A stretch of 64,000 nt of DNA from Streptomyces rugosispiralis (GTDB lineage: Bacteria > Actinomycetota > Actinomycetes > Streptomycetales > Streptomycetaceae), in contig NZ_JANIAA010000001.1 of the NCBI RefSeq assembly GCF_024505145.1, positions 434,001-498,000 on the forward strand. Reading direction: 5' to 3'. This document shows, piece by piece, positions 15,920-23,785 of the stretch (position 1 is its first letter; every line of letters begins with the position of its first letter). The translations under genes and the position numbers were made by a program. The notes under the pieces are model-generated. The model saw only the letters and a program-made list of their open reading frames with translations, did no database searches and was not told the origin of the DNA.

Positions 15920-18208
15920 ATGACCAGCTCACCGTCCCGTTCCGTGGCCCAGCGCCCTTCGCGGCCGGCACCGCGGCACACCACCGCCCCGGCGCCCTTC
16001 GGCGCGCCGCATCCCTCGGCCGGCGCCGAAGCGTGGTATCTCAACGGGCATCTGCGCGACGAGAGCGGCGACGCGTACACGTGGATGGTCAGCTTCCTGA
16101 AACACCACGATGTGCGGGACCGCGCCGCCCGTCCCGGGTACGGCCTGGTGTCCACGTGCTCGGGCCCGGCGGGGGTCTCCCACCGCGCCTGGATGTCGCC
16201 CACCATGCACCGCGCGGTCCATGACGCGCTCCGCGGCGACACCGCGCTGGATCACCGGGTGCGCGAGGCGCTGACGGAGTCCCTCGCGGAGGGCCCGCTG
16301 CTGCCCGACCGGATGCTGGCCGAGCCGGTGGTGGAGTCGGCCGCGACGCTGGACATCTCCTTCGGGGAGCCGGCCGCGCTGCGCCGCGAGGAGGACGGCG
16401 GCTACCGCCTGGCCTTCCAGGACGAGGAACGCTTCGAACTCGTCCTCACCCCCCTCAAGGCGGCGGTCCCGCAGTTCGACGCCGAGGGGCGCTACCCGGG
16501 TCGGCTTCCGACCGGGGCGGACACGATGACGTCGTACTTCGTGCCCCGGCTGCGGGCCCACGGGACCCTGCGCCACGCGGACGGCAGCCGGAAGCGGCTG
16601 GCGGGGCACGCCTGGTTCGAGCAGGACTGGGGCAGCACCTACTACGACGTCCAGCGGGCCCCGGGAACGCCGGAGCACACCTGGGAATGGGCGGGCATCC
16701 AGCTCGGCAACGACTGGGAGATCAGCTGCGTCCACGCGCGCAGCACCGATCCCGTCACCGGTGCCACCACGCTGGAGTTCACCCGCGCCACGGCGGTCGC
16801 CCCGGACGGCGGTGTCAGCTACCACGACGTGGACTGGCGGCCCGTGCGCCACTGGACCTCGCTGGCCACCCTCAACACCTACCCGACGGCCGTGCGCGTG
16901 AGCGTCCCCGACCTCGGCCTGGAGGTCGAGGTGATCGCTCCGGCGGCGGCGGGCGAGGTCCGTACGCTGCTCGTCGGACGCGCCCTGTGGGAGAGCCCCG
17001 CCACCGTGCGCGGTGTCATGGGGACCGTGCCCGTGGCCGGTACGGCGTTCCTGCAGACGCTTCCCACCAACACCATCGGCGACATCGAGCACTACATGCG
17101 CCGCACCCACGACATCGCCCGTGCGGAAGCCGCCGCGCTCTACTCCGGCGATGCCACCGACGACACCGCGCTGGGGCTGCTCACCGGCATCGGCGAGCGA
17201 ACGGGCCTGGACACCGCCGCCCGTATCCGCCTCCACCAGGGGGTCGCCGCTCCCCTGCTGCACCTGCTGGACAACCCCGGGCGCTCGTGGCGCCCGTACG
17301 TGGCCGCGGCCGTGCTCTGCCTTCTCGACGCCGACCCCGAGCCCTACCGGCCGCTGACCGCGGTCACCGAGCTCCTCCATGTCTCGGCGCTGGTCATCGA
17401 TGACATCCAGGACAACTCCCCCACCCGGCGCGGCCGTCCGAGCGTCCACGAGGTCTTCGGCACCGCTCCCGCGATCACCGCCGGCACCCTCGGCTACTAC
17501 ACCTTCGACGCCCTCATCCAGCGCGTCCCGCAGGCCGACCCCGGCACCATGCTGCGCATCTACCGGCTCTATCTGCGGGACCTGCGCGCCGCCCACGCCG
17601 GTCAGGCCCTCGACCTCGCCGGGCACCACACCGCGTTCGACGAAGCCGTGGCAACCGGTGACGCCCGCGCCCTCCTCGACCAGATCCGCACCGCCCACCG
17701 GCTGAAGACGGGCATGCTCGTGCGCAGCACGGCGGAGGTCTCCGCGATCCTCGGCGGCGCCGACGAGCCCCAACTGGCCGCGATCTGCGAGTACTTCGAG
17801 GCCGTCGGCATCGCCTACCAGATCACCGACGACGTGGCCGACCTGTACGGGCAGTGCACCCGCGACGAACACCAGCGGGGCATCACCACCCGCTCCCCCG
17901 CCGAAGACCTCCGCAACGGCGAGGTCACCTACCCCGTGGCCCACGCCACCGGTCTCCTCGACGCGACCGGCCGGCAGCGCCTGCGCGACGCCCTCCGGGA
18001 GCGCTCCGACGCCGGTGCGCTGGAAGCGTCCGAGCTGCTGATGCGCAGCGGAGCTGTCGACGCGTGCGTGGCCGAGGCCCGCACACTCGTCGACGAGACC
18101 TGGGGCGCCCTCGCGCCCTTGCTCCCGCCGACCCCGCACAAGGCCATGGTGCGCGCACTGGGCTGGTACGCCGCCCAGCGGGAAACGGACCACATCCCGC
18201 AACGATGA
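15920..18208 (+). CDS. Fusion of an AttH/CrtC-like domain and a polyprenyl diphosphate synthase
   Basis: A 762-residue two-domain protein. Residues about 30-390 look like the lipocalin-type carotenoid 1,2-hydratase/AttH family, with RLAGHAWFEQDWGSTYYDV near 230, HTWEWAGIQLGNDWEISC near 253 and a second beta-barrel half. Residues about 400-750 are an all-alpha trans-prenyltransferase: the first Asp-rich motif is DDIQDNSPTRRG (from residue 494) and the second is DDVAD (637-641), both intact. The second half should condense isopentenyl diphosphate with allylic diphosphates; the first half may hydrate, cyclise or carry the lipid product. No other terpene gene is next to it. I know of no characterised protein of this architecture. 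No clear ribosome site precedes the ATG. Confidence 0.8.
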   Translation: MTSSPSRSVAQRPSRPAPRHTTAPAPFGAPHPSAGAEAWYLNGHLRDESGDAYTWMVSFLKHHDVRDRAARPGYGLVSTCSGPAGVSHRAWMSPTMHRAVHDALRGDTALDHRVREALTESLAEGPLLPDRMLAEPVVESAATLDISFGEPAALRREEDGGYRLAFQDEERFELVLTPLKAAVPQFDAEGRYPGRLPTGADTMTSYFVPRLRAHGTLRHADGSRKRLAGHAWFEQDWGSTYYDVQRAPGTPEHTWEWAGIQLGNDWEISCVHARSTDPVTGATTLEFTRATAVAPDGGVSYHDVDWRPVRHWTSLATLNTYPTAVRVSVPDLGLEVEVIAPAAAGEVRTLLVGRALWESPATVRGVMGTVPVAGTAFLQTLPTNTIGDIEHYMRRTHDIARAEAAALYSGDATDDTALGLLTGIGERTGLDTAARIRLHQGVAAPLLHLLDNPGRSWRPYVAAAVLCLLDADPEPYRPLTAVTELLHVSALVIDDIQDNSPTRRGRPSVHEVFGTAPAITAGTLGYYTFDALIQRVPQADPGTMLRIYRLYLRDLRAAHAGQALDLAGHHTAFDEAVATGDARALLDQIRTAHRLKTGMLVRSTAEVSAILGGADEPQLAAICEYFEAVGIAYQITDDVADLYGQCTRDEHQRGITTRSPAEDLRNGEVTYPVAHATGLLDATGRQRLRDALRERSDAGALEASELLMRSGAVDACVAEARTLVDETWGALAPLLPPTPHKAMVRALGWYAAQRETDHIPQR

Positions 18209-18223
18209 ACCCTCGAGGCCGGC

Positions 18224-18238
18224 TTGCCGAAACGGCAA
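18224..18238 (+). terminator. Short hairpin after the prenyl synthase fusion gene
   Basis: TTGCCG-AAA-CGGCAA forms a six-pair stem with a three-base loop 16 bases after the stop, followed by a TGTTTCT stretch. It is a plausible intrinsic terminator. Confidence 0.45.
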
Positions 18239-18327
18239 TGTTTCTCGCCACCTTGTGACGGCTGCGCCGAGACTGGCTCCTCCGAAGCCGAGGGCCGCCC
18301 CAACGCGCGCCACACAAGGAGTACGCC

Positions 18328-18819
18328 GTGCCCACCCCCTCCCGTCGCAAGGACACCCCTCCGCCCCGCACCGCGAACAGCGAAGCGGACGTCCTGCGCG
18401 GATTCCTCGGCTATCTGCGCGTCTCGATCGCCGAGAAGGTCGACGGAGCCGCGGAGCCACAGGTCCGGACGCCGGCAGTGCCCTCGGGCACGAGCCTGCT
18501 CGGCGTGCTCAACCATCTGATCGCCGTCGAGGGGGCGACATTCCTCGGCGAGCGGGTCACCGATTGGCAGGCGACGCTCCGGCCCGCCCCCGAGGACAGC
18601 GTCTCCGACGTCGTCACGCGCTACCGGGCGACCGTCGAGCGGGCGAACAAGGTGCTCGACGAATGCACGGATCTCGGTGCGCCACTGCCCCGGCCGGGGC
18701 GTCCGGGCCCGGCACCGAGTGTTCGCTGGGCACTCACCCACATGATCGAGGAAACCGGTCGCCACGCGGGTCACGCGGACATCCTGCGCGAGCTCATCGA
18801 CGGCAGCACCGGGCGCTGA
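18328..18819 (+). CDS. DinB-family protein (DUF664 type)
   Basis: A 163-residue four-helix protein. The metal-binding histidine pattern is LLGVLNHLIAVEGATF near residue 55 and WALTHMIEETGRHAGHADIL near 135, the classic DinB/mycothiol S-transferase arrangement. In actinobacteria such proteins are often thiol-dependent transferases for detoxification, but many are uncharacterised. A GTG start follows AAGGAG with good spacing. It stands alone between the prenyl synthase fusion gene and the deletion scar. Confidence 0.85.
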   Translation: MPTPSRRKDTPPPRTANSEADVLRGFLGYLRVSIAEKVDGAAEPQVRTPAVPSGTSLLGVLNHLIAVEGATFLGERVTDWQATLRPAPEDSVSDVVTRYRATVERANKVLDECTDLGAPLPRPGRPGPAPSVRWALTHMIEETGRHAGHADILRELIDGSTGR

Positions 18820-18860
18820 GCCTCGCTCCGCCGCTCCAGGACATCCCGCCTGCCGCGGGT

Positions 18861-19096
18861 CTACCGCGGGTAGGCGGTGTCGCGAGCGGTCTTCTCCCAG
18901 GTGGTGACGTCGGAGCGGATGGCGTCGAGGTGGGTGAGGACCGCGTCGACCGCGTCGTCGCCCAGGGGCAGCCGCAGCGGTGTCCGCTCGGCGTCCAGGG
19001 CGGCCAGGATCACCGCCGCGGCCCTCGCCGGGTCGCCCGGCTCCGTGCCCCCGGCGGTCCGGGTCATCCGCCGGGTGGGCCCGACCGTCTCGGCGT
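18861..19096 (-). pseudogene. C-terminal fragment of a short-chain dehydrogenase
   Basis: The frame reads AETVGPTRRMTRTAGG, then GDPARAAAVILAALDAERTP, LRLPLGDDAVDAVLTHLDAI and ends TWEKTARDTAYPR. This is the typical end of an SDR of the type often found divergent from a LysR regulator. Everything upstream, including the Rossmann core and the YxxxK site, is absent. The fragment stops where a headless LysR gene begins on the other strand. Confidence 0.8.
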
Positions 19097-19837
19097 GTCC
19101 GGCTCACACCGGTGGGCGCCGCGCTGCTGCCGCACGCCCAGCAGGTGCTCACCGCATGGGACGCCGCGCGGGACGCGGTCGAGCAGGCCAAGGCCGGGCA
19201 ACGGGCCACGCTCGTCGTGGGGATGAGCACCAGTCCGGGCCGCGGCGGTCTGCTGCCGGGGATCAGGTCCCGGTTCACCGACGCACACCCCGTCGCCCGT
19301 ATGAAACCGCGCCAGGTCAGCTGGGAGGATCCGACCGCCGGGCTCGCGGACGGTTCCAGCGACGTCGCCTTCGTCTGGCTCCCGATTCCCGATCCGGACC
19401 GCTACACCTGGGTGGTGGTGGCCCGGGAATCCCGTCTGGTCGCGCTGCCCGAGGGGCATCCGCCGGCCGCCCGGGAGGTGGTCGACTTCGCCGAGTTGCT
19501 GGACGAGCCGTTCCTCGCGCTGCCGCCGAGCGCCGGGCCGCTCCGGGAGTACTGGCTCGCCACGGACGCCCGCGACGGCAGGCCACCGGTCGTCGGCGCC
19601 GAGATCGCCGGCACCGAGGAGACGTACGAGGCGCTGGTGGACGGGCGCGGGGTCTGCCTGCTGGCCGGCGGGAACGCGCCGCTCATCACCCTGGGCGGCG
19701 TCGTGACCCGGCCGGTGCGCGGCATCTCGCCGAGCCAGTACGCGCTCGCCCGGCGCGCCGACGACCACCGTCCCCTGGTGCTGGACTACGTACGCGCCTG
19801 CCGTCAGGCGACCGGGCGGTCCGCGGCCGGGGCCTGA
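19097..19837 (+). pseudogene. LysR-family regulator lacking its DNA-binding domain
   Basis: The sequence begins abruptly at VRLTPVGAALLPHAQQVLTA, the linker helix after a LysR helix-turn-helix, and continues through a complete effector-binding domain (SDVAFVWLPIPDPDRYTWVV, ESRLVALPEGHPPAA, VDGRGVCLLAGGNAPLITLG). The helix-turn-helix is missing and there is no suitable start. The upstream edge coincides with the truncated SDR, so one deletion removed both 5' ends and the shared promoter. Confidence 0.8.
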
Positions 19838-19915
19838 CCTGGAGTCCGGCACCTGGCCGGACCGCCACGGTCGGGCGGTCCGGCCACACGCCGCGGGGCA
19901 TCCCCGGTCGCGGCG

Positions 19916-20362
19916 TCATGCCATGCCGACGACCAGCAGGACGAATGCCGCGATGATGACACCGACCCGCAGATAGTGGAACCGGTCCCAGCGGCCGAGC
20001 TGCTCCCTCCAGTCCGCCGGGACACTGTCCTCGGTCCACTGGGCCACGCGGGAGTTGATCGGGACGAGCAGAGCGATCGACATCAGCACGCTGAGCACGA
20101 GCAGGGCGGTGGCCGTGACGATGATCCCCGCCCCCGCGTCGCCCCTCGCCAGGGCAGCCCAGAAGGCGCTGAGCACGACCGCACCGATGTACCAGAACGG
20201 CATCACCTTGCCGAGGATGCGCGCCCCGTCGCCGCGGGCCGCGAGGCCGCCGTTGTCCGGCAGCCGGCTGATGATCGGGTTGACGAAGGCCGCCACCGCG
20301 AACTCGACGCCCACCAGCAAGCCGACGACCACAACCGTGACGATGGCGAGTGTGTGCTGCAT
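19916..20362 (-). CDS. DUF1772 (anthrone-oxygenase-like) membrane protein
   Basis: A 148-residue protein with four membrane helices: TLAIVTVVVVGLLVGVEFAV, FWYIGAVVLSAFWAALA, GIIVTATALLVLSVLMSIAL and VGVIIAAFVLLVVGMA. The spacing and the polar VNPIISRLPDNG and WTEDSVPADWREQLGRWDRF segments fit DUF1772, a family that includes anthrone oxygenases but is mostly uncharacterised. It is divergent from a TetR regulator, and two copies of a 13-base palindrome lie between them, so it is most likely that regulator's target. Confidence 0.85.
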   Translation of the reverse strand: MQHTLAIVTVVVVGLLVGVEFAVAAFVNPIISRLPDNGGLAARGDGARILGKVMPFWYIGAVVLSAFWAALARGDAGAGIIVTATALLVLSVLMSIALLVPINSRVAQWTEDSVPADWREQLGRWDRFHYLRVGVIIAAFVLLVVGMA

Positions 20363-20390
20363 GTCTCCTCCTGAGCCCCTGAGCGAGCTT

Positions 20391-20454
20391 CTAGCGCTGC
20401 TAGATTTCCATGCGATGCTAAACAGAGTGCCGCTCGAATGTCTAGCACTGCTAG
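20391..20454. promoter_or_regulatory. Twin operator CTAGCRCTGCTAG between DUF1772 and tetR
   Basis: Two 13-base copies, CTAGCGCTGCTAG at 20391-20403 and CTAGCACTGCTAG at 20442-20454, share CTAGC/GCTAG arms around three bases. Centres are 51 bases apart. The second ends 10 bases before the TetR start and the first lies about 28 bases from the DUF1772 start, so each gene has its own site. Confidence 0.75.
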
Positions 20455-20464
20455 GATCCGGGGT

Positions 20465-21052
20465 ATGTCCCTACAGGAACGCAAGGAACGGGAGCGGGCC
20501 CACCGCCACCAGCTGATCGTCGCGGCGGCTCGTGAACTCGCCGAGGCCCACGGCTGGGACGCCGTCACCACCCGTCGGCTGTCCGAGCGCATCGAGTACA
20601 GCCAGCCCGTGCTCTACAGCCACTTCCGGGGCAAGCGCGAGATCGTCGGGGCGGTGGCCCTGGAGGGATTCGCCGAGCTGACCGCCACGATGCGGGAGGC
20701 GGTGGCCAACGGGCCGGAGGGGCGCGCCGCGGTGGCCGCGCTCGCCGACGCGTACGTCGACTTCGCCGAGCGCAACCCCGCCCTCTACGACGCGATGTTC
20801 CTCCTCGACACCGGTCTGCCGTTCGCCGACGAGGCGACGCCGGTGCCGCTGCGTGAGGGGTTCGAGACACTGCTCGACACGCTCGGCGATATCGCGGGAT
20901 CGGCCGATCCGGCTCTGTTCGTCGAGATCTTCTGGTCGGCCCTGCACGGCCTGGTCAGCCTCACGCGCTCGGGCCGCCTCCCCCGGCAGGAGGCGTCACG
21001 ACGGCTCGACGTGCTGGTGGACCGGTTCGCGGAGCGGGGCGGCGACGGGTAG
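20465..21052 (+). CDS. TetR family regulator (WHG-type C-terminal domain)
   Basis: A 195-residue protein. The helix-turn-helix is HGWDAVTTRRLSERIEYSQP followed by VLYSHFRGKREIVGAVALEG; the C-terminal domain contains the WHG-type stretch VEIFWSALHGLVSLTRSGRL. It probably binds the two CTAGCRCTGCTAG sites just upstream and controls itself and the divergent DUF1772 gene. The ATG at 20465 is the start nearest the domain edge. Confidence 0.88.
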   Translation: MSLQERKERERAHRHQLIVAAARELAEAHGWDAVTTRRLSERIEYSQPVLYSHFRGKREIVGAVALEGFAELTATMREAVANGPEGRAAVAALADAYVDFAERNPALYDAMFLLDTGLPFADEATPVPLREGFETLLDTLGDIAGSADPALFVEIFWSALHGLVSLTRSGRLPRQEASRRLDVLVDRFAERGGDG

Positions 21053-21170
21053 CCGGTGTACTGGCTCGCCCCCGCCGTCCGCATTGGCCTGATCCCTGTG
21101 GTCCCCGTCTCCCCGCGCCGGACACGATGGGCCTCATGTGACCGATCCACGGACACGAGGGGGAAGCAAT

Positions 21171-22064
21171 ATGCACGAGACGCACTCGCCGAGGGCCTCA
21201 TTGACCACGGCGGATTCGCGAGAGCTGATCACCAGGAAACCCGGCGCCGCCGTCCGCGAGCATGTGCTGGGATACCGGGGCTTCCGGTTCGGGGCGCGCC
21301 GGCCCCGATGTCGACTGCTGGTGCCGGACGGCGTGGTGAAGGTGATGCTCGGGTTCGGTGAGCCGCTACGCATCGCCGACGCGGTGGATCCGCGCCAGTC
21401 CGTCACCGGAACCTCAATGATCAACGGCTTACGGGCCACCGCCACGCTGGGCGAGCACACCGGCCAGTTATCCGGCGTGACGGTCATGCTGACGCCGATC
21501 GCGGCGTTCCGCTTCTTCGGCATGCCGATGGCCGAGCTGGCGGAGCACAATCTGGACCCGGCCGATCTCCTCGGCCGGGAGGCGGGCCGTCTCCTCTGCC
21601 GCCTGGCCGAGTGCCGCGACTGGACATCGCGCTTCGCCCTGCTCGACGGGGTGTTCGCGGCCCGCGCCCAGGCCGGGCCGGAGTGCGCGCCCGAGGTGGT
21701 CTGGACATGGCGGCGGCTGGGACGCACCCACGGCCGGATACGCGTGGGGGACCTGGCCACCGAGACCGGATGGAGCCGCCGACGGCTGGAGCGCCGCTTC
21801 CGCGAGCAAATCGGCCTGCCGCCCAAGCAGTTGGCCCAGGTGCTGCGGCTGCAGGAGGCGCTGCGGCTGCAGGACGGCGGTCTGCCGTGGGCGGAGGCGG
21901 CGGCCCTCGCGGGCTACTACGACCAGGCCCATTTCGCTCGGGCCTTCAAGGACCGGGTCGGCTGTACGCCGGGCCGGTTCGGTACCCGCCGGGCGTCGTC
22001 CAAGCCCGGCGACCCGCTGGATTTCCTGCCCGATCAGGTCACCAGCGTTCTGCTCGCCGAGTAA
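21171..22064 (+). CDS. AraC-family regulator
   Basis: A 297-residue protein. The C-terminal double helix-turn-helix is clear: RVGDLATETGWSRRRLERRF then LPWAEAAALAGYYDQAHFAR and FKDRVGCTPGRF. The N-terminal half (YRGFRFGARRPRCRLLVPDG) is of the DUF6597 type seen in actinobacterial AraC regulators. GGGGGAAG stands five bases before the ATG at 21171, which decides against the open codon at 21138. It lies directly upstream, same strand, of the cysteine-rich peptide locus and is a candidate activator of it; that link is by position only. Confidence 0.85.
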   Translation: MHETHSPRASLTTADSRELITRKPGAAVREHVLGYRGFRFGARRPRCRLLVPDGVVKVMLGFGEPLRIADAVDPRQSVTGTSMINGLRATATLGEHTGQLSGVTVMLTPIAAFRFFGMPMAELAEHNLDPADLLGREAGRLLCRLAECRDWTSRFALLDGVFAARAQAGPECAPEVVWTWRRLGRTHGRIRVGDLATETGWSRRRLERRFREQIGLPPKQLAQVLRLQEALRLQDGGLPWAEAAALAGYYDQAHFARAFKDRVGCTPGRFGTRRASSKPGDPLDFLPDQVTSVLLAE

Positions 22065-22254
22065 GTGCGCGCGGCCGACCCGCCGAGTCGGGGCGTCACC
22101 GCCGTGTCTCCTTTGCGTCGCATTCGTACAAGACATCCCTCCCGCCGGATCGCGATGGTGGCGGAGTCGGCAGGCGCCGTCTGCCGGCTCGACCCAACAC
22201 CGGCCCGCGCCGAGTCCACGGAGCCGGGCCGGACTCGACGGAAGGAGGGTGGAC

Positions 22255-22458
22255 ATGTACAGGACGCTCACCACGATGGGCAGCAGGCTGCTCGGCCTGT
22301 TCGTTCCCCAGGTGGAGGCCTCTGCCGTGCAGGTGAAGCAGTGCTGGCCGCAGTGCTGGCAGTGCAACAGGCAGTACGGCGGTCAGTGCAGCTGCAACGC
22401 CCGGTGTTGCAAGAACTCGGCCGGAGGCTTCGACTGCGCCGGTTGCGTGGGCTGCTGA
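22255..22458 (+). CDS. Ten-cysteine secreted peptide precursor
   Basis: A 67-residue peptide with AAGGAGG seven bases before the ATG. Residues 1-24 look like a short leader (YRTLTTMGSRLLGLFVPQVE) ending in ASA, an A-x-A type signal-peptidase site. The remaining 43 residues contain ten cysteines and two tryptophans: VKQCWPQCWQCNRQYGGQCS, then CNARCCKN and GGFDCAGCVGC at the very end. There are CxxxC, CxxC, CxC, CC and CxxCxxC spacings. I know no family for it. The downstream genes encode two thiol-redox proteins, an exporter and a signal peptidase, so it is probably exported, oxidised to a multi-disulfide fold and cleaved. A metallothionein-like metal peptide is the alternative. No radical-SAM or cyclodehydratase gene is nearby. 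Confidence 0.75.
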   Translation: MYRTLTTMGSRLLGLFVPQVEASAVQVKQCWPQCWQCNRQYGGQCSCNARCCKNSAGGFDCAGCVGC

Positions 22459-22535
22459 CACCACGCGAGGCCGCGCCGACCGCCGTCCGCTCCTGGACGA
22501 CGGCGTACCCGGCGCGCCGCTGAACGACAGCGGGC

Positions 22536-22578
22536 GGGCGGCCCCCGAGTGGCCAACGGGGGCATTCGGGGGCCGCCC
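22536..22578 (+). terminator. Strong hairpin between precursor peptide and MauE-like gene
   Basis: GGGCGGCCCCCGA (22536-22548) pairs perfectly with TCGGGGGCCGCCC (22566-22578), 13 base pairs with a 17-base loop. Its place, 78 bases after the peptide stop and 43 before the next start, suits a partial terminator or processing site that leaves more message for the peptide than for the maturation genes. Confidence 0.7.
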
Positions 22579-22621
22579 TCACGCTCAGCCCGCACCCCTT
22601 ACCTCGATTGAAAGGGTTGCC

Positions 22622-23398
22622 GTGCAGTATCTGGTGATCGCGGTCCGGGCCGTGATCGGCGTGGTCTTCCTGATCGCCTTCCTGGGCAAGTCGGCGGGCC
22701 GGGGGAGGTTCGCGGCCTTCGTGGACTCGCTGCCCGCCATGGGAGTGGTGCCACCGCGGCTGGTCCGACCCGCGGCGGGGGCCGTGGTCACCGCGGAGGG
22801 TGCCGTCTGTGCCCTGCTCATCGCGCCGTCGGACGTCGCCGCCGTGGCCGGACTGGCCCTCGCGGCGGTGCTGTTGAGCGTTTTCGCCGCCGCCACGGCC
22901 CGCACCATACGGCGGGGAACGGGCGCCACCTGCCGCTGCTTCGGGGCCTCGGCGGCCCCGCTCGGCCGCCGCCATCTCGTGCGCAATGTGCTACTGACCG
23001 CCCTCGCGGCGGCGGCCGGCCTGATGACACTGGCGGACCGGGCGCCGACGACGGCGACGGGAGCCCTCGTGGCGGCGGTGGCCGGGCTCGTCGCGGGTGC
23101 CCTGGTGACCGTACTCGACGACCTGGCCGAGCTCTTCGGCCCGTCCAGGGCCCGGCCGACCCACGATTCGACGCGCGCACACACCATCCGAAGGCCATCC
23201 GGGATATCCGGGACATCCGGGAGGAACGACCATGCCAGTCCTGATCAGCGCCGTGGTGCTCGTGGGGGCACTGTGTTCGCTGGACCTGATCCTCACCCTG
23301 GGCGTGATCAAGCGTCTGCGGGAACACGGCGAGCTGCTGGCGGCGAGGGCCGTCGACCGGCCACGCTCGGCGATCGAACTCGGCGAGCCGGTCGGTGA
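22622..23398 (+). CDS. MauE/DoxX-like redox-associated membrane protein
   Basis: A membrane protein with four to five helices: IAVRAVIGVVFLIAFLGK, AVVTAEGAVCALLIAPS, VAGLALAAVLLSVFAAATA, VRNVLLTALAAAAGLMTLA and ATGALVAAVAGLVAGALVTVL. The loop GTGATCRCFGAS (Cys104, Cys106) is the cysteine motif of the MauE family, which in methylamine-use clusters helps form the many disulfides of the dehydrogenase light chain. The family part ends near residue 190, but the frame stays open to 23398, overlapping the thioredoxin gene by 167 bases; the last 55 residues look like out-of-frame read-through rather than a domain. Start is GTG after AAAGGG. Predicted role: oxidising the neighbour cysteine-rich peptide together with the TlpA-like protein. 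Confidence 0.78.
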   Translation: MQYLVIAVRAVIGVVFLIAFLGKSAGRGRFAAFVDSLPAMGVVPPRLVRPAAGAVVTAEGAVCALLIAPSDVAAVAGLALAAVLLSVFAAATARTIRRGTGATCRCFGASAAPLGRRHLVRNVLLTALAAAAGLMTLADRAPTTATGALVAAVAGLVAGALVTVLDDLAELFGPSRARPTHDSTRAHTIRRPSGISGTSGRNDHASPDQRRGARGGTVFAGPDPHPGRDQASAGTRRAAGGEGRRPATLGDRTRRAGR

Positions 23399-23780
23399 AT
23401 TCACCGCCCACAGCGTGGACGGCGAGCCGTTGAGCCGCGCCACGATGACCGGGGCCACCCTGGTGGGCTTCTTCACGCCGACCTGCGGACCGTGCAAGGA
23501 GCAACTGCCGAAGTTCATGGAGTACGCGCGTACGATGCCCGGCGGACGCGATCGGGTGCTGGCCGCCGTGGTGGGCGATGCGGATCTGGCCGCGCCCATG
23601 GTCGCCGAACTGCGGTCGGTGGCGAAGGTCGTGACCCAGACCCGCAACGAGGAACCCATGGGCGCGGCATTCGAGATCATGGCGTTTCCCACGGTGCTCA
23701 TGGTCGCGCCGGATGCCGAGGGCGATGTCGTGGTCACCGACGACGCGGTGGACCTGTCCCGGCCGTCGCTTCCGGTGTGA
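23232..23780 (+). CDS. TlpA/MauD-like membrane-anchored thioredoxin
   Basis: A 182-residue protein with an N-terminal membrane anchor (LISAVVLVGALCSLDLIL) and an extracytoplasmic thioredoxin fold. The active site is FFTPTCGPCKEQLPKF (Cys85-Gly-Pro-Cys88), and the cis-Pro loop is EIMAFPTVLMVA. MauD-type proteins work with MauE to make or shuffle disulfides outside the cytoplasm. GGGAGGA precedes the ATG. It overlaps the upstream frame and its final GTGTGA overlaps a possible start of the exporter gene, so it is tightly coupled to both. Confidence 0.86.
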   Translation: MPVLISAVVLVGALCSLDLILTLGVIKRLREHGELLAARAVDRPRSAIELGEPVGEFTAHSVDGEPLSRATMTGATLVGFFTPTCGPCKEQLPKFMEYARTMPGGRDRVLAAVVGDADLAAPMVAELRSVAKVVTQTRNEEPMGAAFEIMAFPTVLMVAPDAEGDVVVTDDAVDLSRPSLPV

Positions 23781-23785
23781 CCGCC

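Noticed and set aside
22255..22458. Metallothionein-like metal-binding peptide
   Set aside because: The CxC and CC spacings would fit, but a leader with a signal-peptidase-like site and dedicated thiol-oxidation, export and peptidase genes argue for an exported disulfide peptide. Kept as the alternative.
22255..23780. A methylamine-use (mau) operon
   Set aside because: MauE- and MauD-like proteins are present but there is no large or small methylamine dehydrogenase subunit, no MauG and no electron acceptor; the small peptide is far shorter than the light chain.
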